Positions 25,167 to 32,615 of a stretch of 32,615 bases of DNA are shown one piece after another. Source of the stretch: Nostoc sp. NOS(2021) (lineage in GTDB: Bacteria; Cyanobacteriota; Cyanobacteriia; Cyanobacteriales; Nostocaceae); assembly GCF_017115025.1 (NCBI RefSeq), contig NZ_JABXKM010000104.1, positions 1-32,615 of the forward strand. The letters are read 5' to 3'. The position numbers and the translations under genes were made by a program. Numbering within the stretch: position 1 is the first letter of the stretch; each line of letters starts with the position of its first letter. The notes beneath the pieces were generated by a model that saw only the letters and a program-made list of their open reading frames with translations, had not been told where the DNA came from and did not search any database.

Positions 25167-25679
25167 CTAGGGATTGAACGGTGCTACTAATGTAAAAGTG
25201 GCATCATTTAAAAACACATTATCAGTGCTGTACGGGTCAATATATAGCTCGAAGTTTTTATGGCGTATATAGTAATTAGGAAAATTATATGACCTAAAAG
25301 GAACATTTGTTAAACTTGCTAAACCTGGTTTTATACAAAAGGTTGCATCATTTCTGAACAGCGTAGTATTGTCATTAGGAGCTAATTTAATTCTAAAATT
25401 CTGATGTCTTAAGTAGTATCCTGGAAAATTTTAGGATTCAAATGAAACACAGTTAGAAGACGCTAACCCCGGACTTATTCTAAAGGTTGCATCTGCTCTG
25501 TCTAGAGAACTTGAAATAGGGCTAATTTCGCCAAGGAAATTGCGATGACGAATATAGAAGGTAGGAAAATTAAATGATTGTATTGAAACAGATTGTGCAG
25601 TAGCAGGATTAATTGACGTAGAAATAGATATAGGAAGCGCTGATAGGGTTAGTGCTAGTGCAAAGAAACTTTTTTTCAT
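25167..25679 (-). pseudogene. Secreted AbfB-domain (beta-trefoil) protein with internal stop
   Basis: Read through codon 83, the frame encodes 170 residues: a signal peptide (MKKSFFALALTLSALPISIS to ATAQ, about 1-29), then three about-42-residue repeats, each with an NFPxYYIRHxNF motif (SFNFPTFYIRHRNF, NFPGYYLRHQNF, SYNFPNYYIRHKNF) and a DATFxIxPGLA motif. This is the AbfB arabinose-binding beta-trefoil pattern. Codon 83 (25431-25433) is TAA where the repeats predict a tyrosine or similar residue, so a one-base change (TAT or TAC to TAA) truncates it after the first repeat. The stop at 25167-25169 is in the same frame. AAGGAT precedes ATG 25679. No catalytic domain is present; it would be a carbohydrate-binding secreted protein. 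Confidence 0.85.
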
Positions 25680-26219
25680 GGTTACAATCCTTATAGATGT
25701 AAATTTAGTCTTAGTAAAGCTTTGCGTAAAATCGTAACGTTTTTAAACGCAGAGGAAGGCAAAGTAAACGCGGAGTAACGCAGAGTTTTACCTAATTTCA
25801 CTCGCTAGGAATTTAATGAAATATTATACTTAGTCCCTGTCTGTATTAAAACTGTTCTAAATTAAACTCTACAAAAGTAAATGTTACGTAAAAATCTGTT
25901 TATATTAAAGTTAAAGTCTGAACAAAGTCTCAGATCGCACCCTTGTTAATTGGAGAGAAAATTACCGCACAAGTACGATGTCTACCTATATAGCAACACA
26001 AATAATCGTTTTTTGACTGAAATAGTTTCTAAGCAATTGCTTTATGTGTATTTAATATGATAATGTAACATACACTTGATTTTCAGAAGCTTCTATGCAT
26101 GGTCAGCAAAGTTATTTCTCAAAAAATAAGGAAATTAATGGGTAAAAACTAGTGTATTTTGATAATGTTCAAAAAACGAACAACTTTTAACATCATCTTA
26201 TAAGTTTTGTAGGTACAGC
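25680..26219. other. Divergent intergenic region without genes
   Basis: 540 bases, AT-rich. There is a short repeat of CGCAGAGGAAGGC / ACGCGGAGTAACGCAGAG type near 25748-25787. It must contain the promoters of the AbfB gene and the TPR lipoprotein gene, but none could be assigned with confidence. Confidence 0.5.
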
Positions 26220-26963
26220 ATGGTTTTTCAGCGCTGCTTGGTTGCATCTGGCTTGATAGCTTTCTTCGCATTTGGCTGTAGTGGTGGGGAAAACTCATCG
26301 ATAGCAAACACTACACAAGTTGTGCAAGAAAGTAATGTAACCCAACTTTTGATAGAAGCGAAGGCTACGCAAAAAGCAGAAGATTTCTTTCATCAAGGCA
26401 ATCATTTATTAGATGGACAACGTTACGAAGATGCCATAAAAGCATACGACAAAGCGATCGCTATCAAAGTTGAGAGTCCTGAAGCTTGGATTAACCGTGG
26501 CATAGCCTTAACATCGTTGCAACGCTACGAAGACGCTCTTGCATCTTACGACAGAGCGATCGCCATCAAACCGGACAAATATGAAGCTTGGTATAATCGT
26601 GGCATCGCCTTAACATCGTTGCAACGCTACAAAGACGCGATCGCATCTTACGACAAAGCGATCGCTATCAAACCTAACAAATATGAAGCTTTAATTAACC
26701 GAGGTATTGCTCTGACAAAGCTGCACCGCTACAAAGATGCGATCGCATCTTATGATAGAGCGATCGCCATTAAGCAAGATTTGCACCAAGCATATTACAA
26801 CAAAGCTTGCTCTTATGCGTTACAAAATAATCTCGAATTAGCAATTGAGAACCTAGATAAAGCAATCCAGCTTGTTCCTGATAAATACAAGAAATTAGCA
26901 AAAACTGACCCAGACTTTAGCAAAGTGCGTAGTGAAAAGCAGTTTCAGGAATTAGTGCAATAG
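26220..26963 (+). CDS. TPR-repeat lipoprotein
   Basis: A 247-residue exported protein. The N-terminal signal ends in a lipobox, FAFGC, so Cys20 is the predicted lipidated residue. From about residue 52 it carries four to five 34-residue tetratricopeptide repeats, with units such as RYEDAIKAYDKAIAIK, RYEDALASYDRAIAIKPDK and RYKDAIASYDKAIAIKPNK, ending in NLELAIENLDKAIQLVP and a DPDFSKVRSEKQFQEL cap. The repeats are nearly identical at the DNA level, with HIP1 sites inside several copies, pointing to recent internal duplication. It probably acts as a membrane-anchored protein-protein adaptor; the partner is unknown. The SDR gene follows on the same strand. Confidence 0.85.
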   Translation: MVFQRCLVASGLIAFFAFGCSGGENSSIANTTQVVQESNVTQLLIEAKATQKAEDFFHQGNHLLDGQRYEDAIKAYDKAIAIKVESPEAWINRGIALTSLQRYEDALASYDRAIAIKPDKYEAWYNRGIALTSLQRYKDAIASYDKAIAIKPNKYEALINRGIALTKLHRYKDAIASYDRAIAIKQDLHQAYYNKACSYALQNNLELAIENLDKAIQLVPDKYKKLAKTDPDFSKVRSEKQFQELVQ

Positions 26964-27042
26964 TATTTTGTCACCACCACTCAGTATAAAATATAAACTT
27001 GCTGTAGCAATAATTTTTTTCTTCAGCGGTTTACAATTAGAC

Positions 27043-27927
27043 ATGAAAAAATTGTTAATCACCGGAGCAAGTGGTTTTTTAGGATGGCATCTTTGCCAGC
27101 TTGCAAAACAAGAATGGGAAGTTTATGGTACTTATTTTTCTCATCCCCTAGAGATTCCTGGCATGAAAATGTTAAAAGCGAACTTAACAAATTTTCAGGA
27201 ATTGCAGCGCATATTTAGTGATATAAAACCAGCAGCAGTTATTCATACTGCTGCACATTCGCAACCAAATTTTTGTCAAACCCACCCCGAAGAATCCCAC
27301 GCAATTAACGTTATAGCATCCGGCAATCTTGCCGGACTTTGTGCGGATAATTCTATTCCTTGTGCTTTTACCTCAACCGACTTAGTTTTTGATGGCTTAA
27401 ATGCCCCCTATCGAGAAATGGATTCTGTGTGTCCTATCAATCTTTACGGTGAGCAAAAAGCGATCGCAGAAGCAGATATGCTAGAAAGATATCCCATGAC
27501 CGCAGTGTGTCGAATGCCGTTGATGTTTGGTGCAGCAACACCCACAGCTAAAAGCTTTATTCAGCCATTTATTCAAACTTTGAAAGCCGAACAAGAACTA
27601 AGTTTATTTATAGATGAATTTCGCACACCAGTAAGTGGAACAACTGCCGCCAAAGGACTTTTATTAGCATTAGAAAAAGTTAACGGCATCATTCACTTAG
27701 GTGGAAAAGAGCGGATTTCGCGTTATGATTTTGGACAGCTATTAGTGGAAGTATTTCAACTTCCCGCCACCGGACTTAAATCCTGCCGACAACAAGATGT
27801 GAAAATGGCAGCACCTAGACCAGTAGATGTTTCTTTGGATAGTTCCAAAGCCTTTGAATTGGGGTATCAGCCTTTATCTTTACGAAAAGAATTAGAAGAG
27901 TTAGGAGTGAGTAGAGACAATTCATGA
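27043..27927 (+). CDS. RmlD-like NAD(P)-dependent sugar-nucleotide reductase (SDR superfamily)
   Basis: A 294-residue extended short-chain dehydrogenase. The Rossmann motif LLITGASGFLGWHL lies at about 4-17, the STDLVFDG segment at about 119, and the catalytic tyrosine-lysine pair at Y135/K139 in YGEQK. The PFIQTLKAEQELSLFIDEFR region and the C-terminal end resemble dTDP-4-dehydrorhamnose reductase (RmlD/RfbD), which makes dTDP-rhamnose for cell-surface polysaccharides, though related enzymes reduce other substrates. I chose ATG 27043 (MKKLLITGASG); an upstream start at 26968 adds a hydrophobic leader that homologues lack. No other rml genes are in the window. Confidence 0.82.
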   Translation: MKKLLITGASGFLGWHLCQLAKQEWEVYGTYFSHPLEIPGMKMLKANLTNFQELQRIFSDIKPAAVIHTAAHSQPNFCQTHPEESHAINVIASGNLAGLCADNSIPCAFTSTDLVFDGLNAPYREMDSVCPINLYGEQKAIAEADMLERYPMTAVCRMPLMFGAATPTAKSFIQPFIQTLKAEQELSLFIDEFRTPVSGTTAAKGLLLALEKVNGIIHLGGKERISRYDFGQLLVEVFQLPATGLKSCRQQDVKMAAPRPVDVSLDSSKAFELGYQPLSLRKELEELGVSRDNS

Positions 27928-28135
27928 ATTGCCCCTACATATTGTAATTTTGCGTAAGTTCTATTAGGGTAAGCGCATCTAAATTACTCTTGATAAAAAC
28001 CTTGGTTAATGTATTAACGAAAGAATCAGATTTATTTTATAGGGGTCAAAGCGATGCCTACGGCGGTAAACTACGCACTTTCCGATAACACAAGATTTTT
28101 GTGCATCGTGTTTGTCGAATGTAGGCTAACTCTTG
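27928..28135. other. Intergenic region
   Basis: About 208 bases with a GCGATGCCTACGGCGG repeat near 28052-28067 and no gene. Confidence 0.5.
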
Positions 28136-28450
28136 CTACTTATTTGCTAAAAATTCTTGAACATTTAGAATCTTAATGCCCCTCCAGGGGTTTAGCACTA
28201 GCAAATCATCATCTCCGGTAACAATACACTCTACTTGACCACTGAGTGCTAATTCCAAATATTTGTTATCTTTTAGGTCTCGGCATTCATCAATCTGCTC
28301 AGTCACGTCAATAAACTGAGAGTTTTCTGTTAAATTTTCTAGAAATTCTTGCCGCCTTTCTTTCGTGAGATACCTATCAAATTTGGGACGATATAAAACT
28401 TCTTCTAACTCCGATAAAACAGAATTTGATAATAGGATAACGCCAATATT
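28136..28450 (-). pseudogene. N-terminally truncated PIN-domain toxin
   Basis: From an in-frame stop (28451-28453) to TAG at 28136-28138, the frame encodes about 104 residues: VLSELEEVLYRPKFDRYLTK, then ERRQEFLENL, IDVTEQIDECRDLKDNKYLE and LALSGQVECIVTGDDDLLVL. This is the body and end of a PIN ribonuclease of the COG1569-like type, with its later acidic residues (CRD-KDN, TGDDD). The first 35-40 residues, with the leading DTN motif, are missing and there is no start codon with a ribosome-binding site. It is divergent from the HigBA-like module, with which it shares the intergenic region. Confidence 0.75.
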
Positions 28451-28508
28451 CTAACAAGATGATTTTGGGCGGTTCTGATAGATTAATTTAATACAATATA
28501 ATTACCTA

Positions 28509-28537
28509 TTGACATAATATGCTAGTTTTAGCATACT
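28509..28537 (+). promoter_or_regulatory. Promoter and operator of the HigBA-like module
   Basis: TTGACA (28509-28514) and CATACT (28532-28537) with a 17-base spacer fit a sigma-70-type promoter. Between and over them lies a perfect inverted repeat TATGCTA-GTTT-TAGCATA (28518-28535), well placed for repression by the HTH antitoxin. The toxin ATG is at 28554. Confidence 0.7.
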
Positions 28538-28553
28538 TAATATTATATGTTAC

Positions 28554-28931
28554 ATGAATCAAAAACAAGAAAAGCCTCTCAGATGGATTGCAAGCGCCCT
28601 TAATGATTTAAAGAAGTTTCCTGAAGATGTACAGGATGTAATGGGTTACGCTCTTGATTTAGCACAACATGGTCAAAAGCACCCTGATGCAAAACCTTTA
28701 CACGGGTTCTCTGGAGCAGGTGTTTTAGAAATTGTAGATTATTTCGATGGGGATACATACAGGGCGATTTACACTGTTAAATTTGAGGGTGTTATCTACT
28801 TACTACATTCCTTTCAAAAGAAATCAAAACATGGTATTGCTACAGCACAACAAGATATAGAGTTAGTTAAAAAAAGGTTGAAAATCGCTCAAGACGATTA
28901 TTTACAACAAACTGCCAAAAAAATAGAGTAA
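28554..28931 (+). CDS. HigB-like (Gp49/RelE superfamily) toxin
   Basis: A 125-residue protein of the phage Gp49/HigB-like family: KPLRWIASALNDLKKFPEDV, then VMGYALDLAQHG, PLHGFSGAGVLEIVDYFDGD, TYRAIYTVKFEGVIYLLHSF and QKKSKHGIATAQQDIELVKK. This order (WI-SALNDL, G-LEI, YRAIYT, LHSFQKKS) is diagnostic of the ribosome-dependent mRNA-cleaving toxins of type II systems. It comes first in the operon, as in other higBA modules, and ends five bases before the antitoxin start codon. Expression is probably autorepressed through the inverted repeat at 28518-28535. The ATG at 28554 has no good ribosome-binding site. Confidence 0.88.
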   Translation: MNQKQEKPLRWIASALNDLKKFPEDVQDVMGYALDLAQHGQKHPDAKPLHGFSGAGVLEIVDYFDGDTYRAIYTVKFEGVIYLLHSFQKKSKHGIATAQQDIELVKKRLKIAQDDYLQQTAKKIE

Positions 28932-28936
28932 AAAAA

Positions 28937-29260
28937 ATGGGCGAAGAAAATAAAGTTTATCTTAGTAGCGGAAATGTATTTGCTGACTTAGGTTTATCTA
29001 ATCATGAAGAAAGATTATTGAAAGCTGAACTAGTACGTAAAATCAGTGAAATCATTACTAATCTGAATTTAACACAAGTTCAAGCAGCCGAAATTCTAGG
29101 AATAGACCAACCAAAAGTTTCTTTACTAATTAGAGGTAGATTAAGTGGTTTTTCAACTGATAGATTGATAGCTTATCTAAATAAGTTAGGTAGTGACGTA
29201 GAGATTATAGTTAAACCTAAACCTGAAAATCGTAAATTCGCTCAGACAATTGTAGTCTGA
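28937..29260 (+). CDS. HigA-like HTH antitoxin
   Basis: A 107-residue protein with an XRE-type helix-turn-helix at about 45-68 (LTQVQAAEILGIDQPKVSLL) followed by IRGRLSGFSTDRLIAYLNKL, typical of HigA-type antitoxins in toxin-first modules. It should bind the palindrome at 28518-28535 to repress the operon and also neutralise the toxin. The N-terminal 40 residues are helical and charged. The ATG at 28937 is preceded by an A-rich run. The C-terminal tail (VKPKPENRKFAQTIVV) is basic. The module seems intact. Confidence 0.9.
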   Translation: MGEENKVYLSSGNVFADLGLSNHEERLLKAELVRKISEIITNLNLTQVQAAEILGIDQPKVSLLIRGRLSGFSTDRLIAYLNKLGSDVEIIVKPKPENRKFAQTIVV

Positions 29261-29330
29261 TAATTATTACCGAACAAAAAAATGTAATCTATAGAAGTAA
29301 GCGCGATCGCTTGCCAATATACATCATTCA

Positions 29331-29361
29331 GAACCCCGGCTTCTTTAAGAAGTCGGGGTTC
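29331..29361. terminator. Long hairpin between convergent higA-like gene and gcvP
   Basis: GAACCCCG, one unpaired G, CTTCTT, TA, AAGAAG, one unpaired T, CGGGGTTC form a stem of about 14 pairs. It sits between two convergent genes, so it could end both transcripts, but no long T-tract follows and the same motif is a common dispersed cyanobacterial repeat. Confidence 0.55.
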
Positions 29362-29482
29362 TTGGGGGATAAGCACGATTGTAAAATTATCAAGTAATTA
29401 CAACTTTAACTCTCAATAACATCCTCAAATTTAGGGAGGTTAGGAGGAATCTTTATACAACTTGATACTTTACAGACATCCT

Positions 29483-32440
29483 CTAATATGCATCCATTGG
29501 CAGACAAGAACAAACAAAATTCCTGTCGCCAAAGGCTGCATCAATGCGACCAACAGCAGGCCAAAACTTATATTCACGAGTCCAAGGCGCAGGGTAGGCA
29601 GCTTGTTCACGAGAATAAGGATGATGCCATTCTCCGGTGATGAGACTTTCGGCTGTGTGCGGTGCGTTCTTCAAAACATTATCTTCAGCATCTACCTTAC
29701 CTGATTCAATTTCGGCGATTTCTTGGCGAATAGAAATCAACGCATCACAGAAACGATCCAACTCTTGCTTAGATTCACTTTCTGTAGGTTCCACCATGAT
29801 TGTACCCCCTACAGGCCAGGAGACAGTCGGCGCATGGAAACCATAATCCATCAGACGCTTCGCCACATCATCAATTTCGATCGCAGCCGATTTTTTGAGC
29901 GATGGCGAAGCGCCTCGCAAGCTACGCAAATCTAAAATACACTCATGGGCAACTAGACCATTTTTCCCCTGATACAAAACCGGATAGTACGATTCCAGTT
30001 TCTTGGCGATATAGTTAGCATTGAGAATCGCCACCTTAGTTGCTTGGGTTAAACCAGCTGCACCCATCATGGCGATGTACATCCAAGAAATCACCAAGAT
30101 ACTAGCACTACCCCAAGGCGCGGCAGCAACCGCACCAATACGTTGAGAATTAGAAATTTCTTCTCCACTCCCCACAACAGGATGTCCCGGTAGAAAAGGC
30201 ACAAGATGAGAAGCAACGCCAATTGGCCCCATACCAGGCCCACCGCCACCATGAGGAATACAGAAAGTTTTGTGCAGATTCAAGTGACAGACATCCGCGC
30301 CAATATCTCCAGGACGGCAAATTCCCACTTGGGCGTTCATATTTGCCCCATCCATGTAAACTTGTCCACCGTGACTATGGACAACAGCGCAGATTTCCTG
30401 AATTGGCTCCTCAAAGACACCGTGAGTTGAGGGATATGTTACCATTAAGGCGGCTAATTCATTGCTGTATTTTTCTGCCTTCCTCTTCAGGTCATCAACG
30501 TCAATATTACCTTGTGAATCACAGGCAACTGCCACTACCTTCATCCCGCACATCACCGCACTTGCAGGGTTTGTCCCGTGTGCGGAGGTGGGAATCAAAC
30601 AAACATTACGGTGTGCTTCACCGCGACTTTCGTGATACTGACGAATCACCAAAAGTCCCGTATATTCGCCTTGAGAACCAGCATTTGGTTGCAGAGAAAT
30701 TCCGTCAAAACCAGTAATTTCAGCTAACCATGCCTCAAGTTGCCTAAACAAGATTTGATAACCTTGTGTTTGGGACAAAGGTGCAAATGGATGAATCTTG
30801 CCAAATTCCTCCCAAGTTACCGGAATCATCTCAGCAGTCGCATTCAACTTCATTGTGCAAGAACCCAAAGGAATCATCGATGTTGTTAGCGACAAGTCCT
30901 TGCTTTCCAGCCTGTGCAGATAGCGCAACAACTCAGTTTCTGAGTGATAGCGGTTAAAGACTGGGTGGGTGAGATATGTACTTATGCGGGCAAGGGTTGA
31001 GTTTTGTAGGGGTAATTTGCGCCGTGCTGCAATTAAGTCTCCAATTTCTTTAAAACCGAAAAATAGACTATCAGGCGCTGCAAAAATCTCCAAAAGCTCT
31101 ATCAAATCATCTACTGTAGTTGTTTCATCTAGAGAGATACCAACGGCAGCGTCATCAAAAATCCGCAGGTTAATATTCCTTGCTTGACAAGCTTCGAGAA
31201 TTACTTCCAGGCTGCGTGTTCCCAACTCCACCCGCAGTGTATCAAAGAAATGTTCAGAACTAATTTTGTAACCTAGATGCTTTAGTCCTGCTGCCAACAT
31301 TAAAGTTAGCTGGTGGATGTTTTCAGCAATTTGTTTCAGTCCAACCGGGCCATGATAGACTGCGTACATACTCGCCATTACCGCCAGCAGCACCTGTGCA
31401 GTACAGATATTACTAGTAGCTTTTTCGCGACGGATGTGCTGTTCGCGGGTTTGCAAAGCGAGACGTAATGCAGGCTTACCTTGGGCATCTTTTGATACTC
31501 CGACAATTCGCCCTGGAACCAGCCGTTTATACTCTTCCTTCGTCGCAAAGTATGCCGCGTGAGGCCCCCCAAACCCCAAGGGAATACCGAAGCGCTGGGT
31601 GCTGCCGACAGCAATATCAGCGCCAAATTCCCCAGGAGGCGTTAGCAAAGTTAAACTTAAAGGATCTGCTGCTACCGTTACCAATGCACCCTTAGCATGG
31701 GCTTTTTCTATAAAAGCGCGGTAGTCGTAAATGGTGCCATCACTTGCAGGGTATTGCAGAACAGCCCCAAAAATTGGTTGATCAAAATCAAATGTTTGAT
31801 GATCGCCGACAATGATCTTAATCCCTAATGGTTTCGCCCGTGTTTGCAACACGTCGATAGTTTGGGGATGGCAATCACCAGAGACAAAATAGGCATTTGC
31901 CTGATTTTTACAAACACCATAGCTTAGGCTCATCGCTTCAGCTGCTGCTGTGGCTTCATCGAGCAACGAAGCATTGGCGATTTCCAAACCTGTTAAATCG
32001 ATAATCAGGGTTTGGAAATTTAGCAGCGCTTCTAGTCGCCCTTGAGCAATTTCTGGCTGATAAGGAGTGTAGGCAGTATACCAACCGGGGTTTTCTAGGA
32101 TATTACGCCCAATCACCGGTGGGGTAATACTGTCGTAATATCCCATACCAATATATGAGCGGAAAACCTGGTTTTTGGCAGCAACTTTTTTTAACGATGC
32201 CAGTGCTGCGTACTCACTTTCTGCTTCTGGTAACTTTAGCGGTTGCTTCAGCCGAATTGCCTGTGGAACTGTTTGGTCAATTAGGGCATCCAGGCTGGGA
32301 AACCCCAAAACCTTAAGCATTTGCTGGATGTCATCGGAGTTAGGGCCAATGTGTCTTGGCGCAAAACTACTTAACTTTTGACTTTTTTCGTCCAGCACTT
32401 GCTGCTCATTAGACTTGAGAATAGGGGCGTGTGATACCAC
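29483..32440 (-). CDS. gcvP: Glycine dehydrogenase (decarboxylating), P-protein of the glycine cleavage system
   Basis: A 985-residue PLP-dependent enzyme matching single-chain P-protein (usually about 950-985 residues). The N-terminal half includes [17 protein letters not shown] and [16 protein letters not shown]; the C-terminal half holds the PLP lysine K724 in [19 protein letters not shown] and [12 protein letters not shown]. It decarboxylates glycine and passes the aminomethyl group to lipoyl-GcvH; in cyanobacteria this is part of photorespiration. The GTG at 32440 (MVSHAPIL) is chosen because GGAGA lies eight bases upstream. No gcvH or gcvT is within the window. Residues about 841-848 (LRGASPSL, 29897-29920) look like an in-frame insertion of dispersed repeat. 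No glycine riboswitch is seen upstream. Confidence 0.95.
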   Translation of the reverse strand: MVSHAPILKSNEQQVLDEKSQKLSSFAPRHIGPNSDDIQQMLKVLGFPSLDALIDQTVPQAIRLKQPLKLPEAESEYAALASLKKVAAKNQVFRSYIGMGYYDSITPPVIGRNILENPGWYTAYTPYQPEIAQGRLEALLNFQTLIIDLTGLEIANASLLDEATAAAEAMSLSYGVCKNQANAYFVSGDCHPQTIDVLQTRAKPLGIKIIVGDHQTFDFDQPIFGAVLQYPASDGTIYDYRAFIEKAHAKGALVTVAADPLSLTLLTPPGEFGADIAVGSTQRFGIPLGFGGPHAAYFATKEEYKRLVPGRIVGVSKDAQGKPALRLALQTREQHIRREKATSNICTAQVLLAVMASMYAVYHGPVGLKQIAENIHQLTLMLAAGLKHLGYKISSEHFFDTLRVELGTRSLEVILEACQARNINLRIFDDAAVGISLDETTTVDDLIELLEIFAAPDSLFFGFKEIGDLIAARRKLPLQNSTLARISTYLTHPVFNRYHSETELLRYLHRLESKDLSLTTSMIPLGSCTMKLNATAEMIPVTWEEFGKIHPFAPLSQTQGYQILFRQLEAWLAEITGFDGISLQPNAGSQGEYTGLLVIRQYHESRGEAHRNVCLIPTSAHGTNPASAVMCGMKVVAVACDSQGNIDVDDLKRKAEKYSNELAALMVTYPSTHGVFEEPIQEICAVVHSHGGQVYMDGANMNAQVGICRPGDIGADVCHLNLHKTFCIPHGGGGPGMGPIGVASHLVPFLPGHPVVGSGEEISNSQRIGAVAAAPWGSASILVISWMYIAMMGAAGLTQATKVAILNANYIAKKLESYYPVLYQGKNGLVAHECILDLRSLRGASPSLKKSAAIEIDDVAKRLMDYGFHAPTVSWPVGGTIMVEPTESESKQELDRFCDALISIRQEIAEIESGKVDAEDNVLKNAPHTAESLITGEWHHPYSREQAAYPAPWTREYKFWPAVGRIDAAFGDRNFVCSCLPMDAY
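29897..29926. repeat. Dispersed repeat inside gcvP
   Basis: GAGCGATGGCGAAGCGCC and TCGCAAGCTACGC are of the GCGATGGCGAAGCGC type found between Nostoc genes (compare 1449-1488 and 28052). Translated in frame it gives SLRGASPSL between DLR and KKSAAIE, where P-proteins normally run DLR-x-KK. Confidence 0.6.
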
Positions 32441-32615
32441 AAATTAATCTCCAGATGGTACTATTTAATATTTTGCAATAAATACTCATGATAAGTAGAT
32501 GTAACTTTTCAGTTCATCTAAATTTCATGACTTATGTTCGGATGGAGTGGGAGATGGGGGAGACAAGGAAGAAAATTTTACCTCGTGCCCCTTGTCCCCC
32601 TAGTTCCCCTCATCC
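32441..32615. other. Region upstream of gcvP
   Basis: 175 bases with no gene. The gcvP ribosome-binding site GGAGA is at about 32449-32453. The far end is a purine/pyrimidine-biased repeat (GGAGATGGGGGAGACAAGG and CCCCTTGTCCCCC). Confidence 0.5.

Noticed and set aside
30223..30717. 164-codon + strand frame opposite gcvP
   Set aside because: Antisense shadow of a highly conserved coding region with no independent support.
32441..32615. Glycine riboswitch upstream of gcvP
   Set aside because: I could not find the paired aptamer core motifs; the region is AT-rich and then repeat sequence.

Overview
The window looks like chromosomal DNA from a filamentous, heterocyst-forming-type cyanobacterium (Nostoc/Anabaena group). 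Support comes from very many GCGATCGC (HIP1) octamers, heptanucleotide short tandem repeats (STRR) and palindromic repeats typical of Nostoc, and genes found in phototrophic cyanobacteria: the Rubisco assembly factor raf1, a phylloquinone methyltransferase (menG), a CrtO-type carotenoid ketolase and a CYP110-like P450. Species cannot be fixed from the sequence alone.

Layout. 1-2.8 kb: a class V aminotransferase (-), a DUF1499 protein (+) and a DUF1345 membrane protein (+), followed by a repeat element and a possible 55-residue ORF. 3.3-7.8 kb: a UvrD-like helicase (-), divergent from a GT39-like membrane glycosyltransferase (+), which is followed by a second, truncated copy of the helicase N-terminus. 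8-12 kb: an RTX calcium-binding protein (-), raf1 (-) and a REC-GAF response regulator (+). 12.2-14.5 kb: menG (+) and a DUF445 membrane protein (+). 14.4-17.8 kb: a heavily rearranged patch with fragments of a thiamine-diphosphate enzyme gene, a 209-bp element present twice, two broken antitoxin copies flanking a VapBC-like module whose toxin is frameshifted, a nuclease-like gene and a 21-bp minisatellite. 17.8-21.6 kb: the intact transketolase/phosphoketolase-like gene (-), divergent from the P450 (+). 22.3-24.9 kb: a DUF2993 protein and crtO. 25.1-28 kb: an AbfB-domain secreted protein broken by a stop codon, a TPR lipoprotein and an SDR sugar-nucleotide-reductase-like protein. 28.1-29.3 kb: a truncated PIN toxin and an intact HigBA-like module with a clear operator. 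29.5-32.4 kb: gcvP, the photorespiratory glycine decarboxylase P-protein.

The genes do not form one pathway; most are single-gene units. The most distinctive feature is genome plasticity. Gene ends have been copied (helicase 5' end once, TPP-enzyme 3' end twice), with one copy bounded exactly by HIP1 sites. Intergenic-type repeats appear to lie in frame inside three otherwise intact genes (helicase, GT39, gcvP). Start codons of menG and the DUF445 gene abut STRR arrays. I found no CRISPR array, tRNA, rRNA, transposase or prophage. I see no clear, wholly new defence or biosynthetic system; the best candidates for novelty are the nested repeat/TA patch at 14.7-17.7 kb and the repeat-in-gene insertions.
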